From: Amycolatopsis lurida
GTDB taxonomy: Bacteria; Actinomycetota; Actinomycetes; Mycobacteriales; Pseudonocardiaceae
Direction of reading: 5' to 3'
Assembly (NCBI RefSeq): GCF_900105055.1
Contig: NZ_FNTA01000002.1
Coordinates: 62,001 to 126,000 of the forward strand
DNA length: 64,000 nt
Shown here piece after piece: positions 63,042 through 64,000 of the stretch. A program made the translations under genes and the position numbers. Numbering within the stretch: the first letter of the stretch is position 1; every line of letters starts with the position of its first letter. Below the pieces are notes generated by a model. That model saw only the letters and a list, made by a program, of their open reading frames with translations, was not told the DNA's origin and did no database searches.

Positions 63042-64000
63042 CCGCGCGCCCCCACTACCCGGAAGTTCGATCGTTTCCAGCTCTTCTGCGACGCCCCGCT
63101 CTTGGTACTGGCGGGCAACTGGTTGACGAAGAGTACTTCGTCCCATTCCAGGCCGAGCACCTCGCGGGAAGAGTGCTGGAGCCGGTCGGCCATCGTCGCT
63201 TCCCCCGCCCGGTCCCAATGCACGTCCCGTTCCAGGATCAACCGGGCGAACGCCCCCGGCGCGTCGGTCTCCATCAGGTAGCCGGTCGCCTCGGTCTCCC
63301 CGTAGACCACCTCTTCGACCGCGCGCACGGTGAGTTTCGCACCGCGTACGGCCACGGCGTCCGAACCGCGCCCGACGACTTCGATCACCGGGGCGTCGTC
63401 ACCGCAGCCGCAGTGGGCACCCATCCGCACGTCGTCCCCGGTGTCCAGCCGCAGCACGCACCGGGCATGAAGGTTGAGCGGGGTGACCACGAGTCGTCCG
63501 GTGCCGCTTTCCGGTAGGGGGCGGACCGTTCCGTCGTCGTCGGCGAGTTCGAAGTAGTTGGTCGCGGTCAGCAAATGCAAGCGATCCCGGGTGCAGCCGG
63601 CGGCGAGGGTGCCGGTCTCCGTGCTGCCGTAGCTCGCGTCGAGTACGGAGGCGTCCCACCACCGGCCGAGACGAGTCCGGAACGGCGCGGTGCTGACTTC
63701 GCCGAGCAACATCATCCGGTGCACGTCGGCGCTCAGTTCCGCCAATAGCCCGCGTTGTTTGACCAGCCTGCTGAACTGCAGTGCCACTCCGGGCGCGGCG
63801 AAAACGGTGGTCGGCCGGAACGACCGGCACAGTCCGATCAGCCGGTCCCAGTCGGAGATCCCGGTCGCGAAGGGATAGGCCCGGGTGTGCGGTCGCCCGA
63901 GGTACTCGCAGACACCGACGATAAGGTCCGCCACCGGCACGATGTCCGAGGGCAGCATAATCAATACACGTTCATTTTCCGGCAACAGATCTCGCCATGC
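63038..64000 (-). CDS. PaaK-like adenylate-forming ligase (5' end outside window)
   Basis: Partial: the reading frame stays open to the right edge, so the N-terminus lies outside. Visible motifs are PFATGISDWDRLIGLC, the adenylation core DASYGSTETGTLAAG, the ARCVLRLDTGDDVRMG ribose-binding region and the Cys-rich GAHCGCGDDAP. It ends with SWKRSNFRVVGARG. Phenylacetate-CoA-ligase-type enzymes activate aryl acids as acyl adenylates. Together with the compact enzyme above, the cluster has two adenylating proteins for one ACP. Confidence 0.8.
   Translation of the reverse strand, partial: AWRDLLPENERVLIMLPSDIVPVADLIVGVCEYLGRPHTRAYPFATGISDWDRLIGLCRSFRPTTVFAAPGVALQFSRLVKQRGLLAELSADVHRMMLLGEVSTAPFRTRLGRWWDASVLDASYGSTETGTLAAGCTRDRLHLLTATNYFELADDDGTVRPLPESGTGRLVVTPLNLHARCVLRLDTGDDVRMGAHCGCGDDAPVIEVVGRGSDAVAVRGAKLTVRAVEEVVYGETEATGYLMETDAPGAFARLILERDVHWDRAGEATMADRLQHSSREVLGLEWDEVLFVNQLPASTKSGASQKSWKRSNFRVVGARG

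Overview
The window is high-GC actinobacterial DNA with dense, overlapping operons and frequent GTG/TTG starts. Gene content (MocR/TauR, MT0933-type antitoxin, WXG100-like proteins, class II DAHP synthase) and a dispersed 23-nt palindrome in the gaps suggest a Pseudonocardiaceae member, probably Amycolatopsis; the genus is inference. No rRNA, tRNA, CRISPR array, IS element or prophage was seen.

Layout. (1) 0.1-9.1 kb: secreted and accessory proteins: a HAF-repeat protein, an APH-like kinase, a small membrane-anchored protein, a large secreted protein with six fibronectin III domains, and a secreted GH15 glucoamylase with a starch-binding domain. (2) 9.1-17 kb: a repeat-rich gap, a broken HTH gene, a DUF1345 membrane protein, a WXG100-like pair, an HxlR regulator divergent from an alpha/beta hydrolase plus bluB, and a HEAT-repeat/MerR pair behind a MerR-type operator. 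(3) 16.8-27.8 kb: a MarR regulator divergent from a nine-gene operon that appears to encode complete nicotinate catabolism: a three-subunit molybdenum hydroxylase with a CoxG-like protein, NicC-, NicX- and NicE-like enzymes, an MFS importer, and one polypeptide joining NicF-like maleamate amidase to NicD-like deformylase. (4) 27.9-49.1 kb: a taurine/sulfonate island: TauE-type exporter, alanine dehydrogenase, TauR-type MocR regulator, amidohydrolase with a Na+ symporter, a CobS/CobT pair, IclR, sulfoacetaldehyde acetyltransferase (Xsc), taurine:pyruvate aminotransferase (Tpa), phosphotransacetylase, a YeiH-type exporter with a YeiE-like LysR, an APC permease, and an acetyl-CoA hydrolase/transferase.

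The most informative signal is a shared DNA box, CTGGnnCC-n16-CTGGnnCY, in front of ald/tauE, the amidohydrolase operon, tpa-pta and the APC permease, three times 60-64 nt and once 92 nt before the start codon. It defines a candidate TauR regulon and links the amidohydrolase, symporter and permease to taurine. xsc lacks the box and faces its own IclR regulator.

(5) 49.2-52 kb: a helical protein of unknown function, an ANTAR-domain remnant and an aldo/keto reductase. (6) 52.5-64 kb: part of a biosynthetic cluster that runs off the right edge: an SgcC4-like tyrosine aminomutase, MFS exporter, SDR, MarR regulator, class II DAHP synthase, amidase, compact acyl-adenylating enzyme, free-standing acyl carrier protein, tautomerase, squalene-cyclase-fold repeat protein and a PaaK-like ligase. 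It resembles a beta-amino-acid pathway, but the combination matches no cluster I can name.
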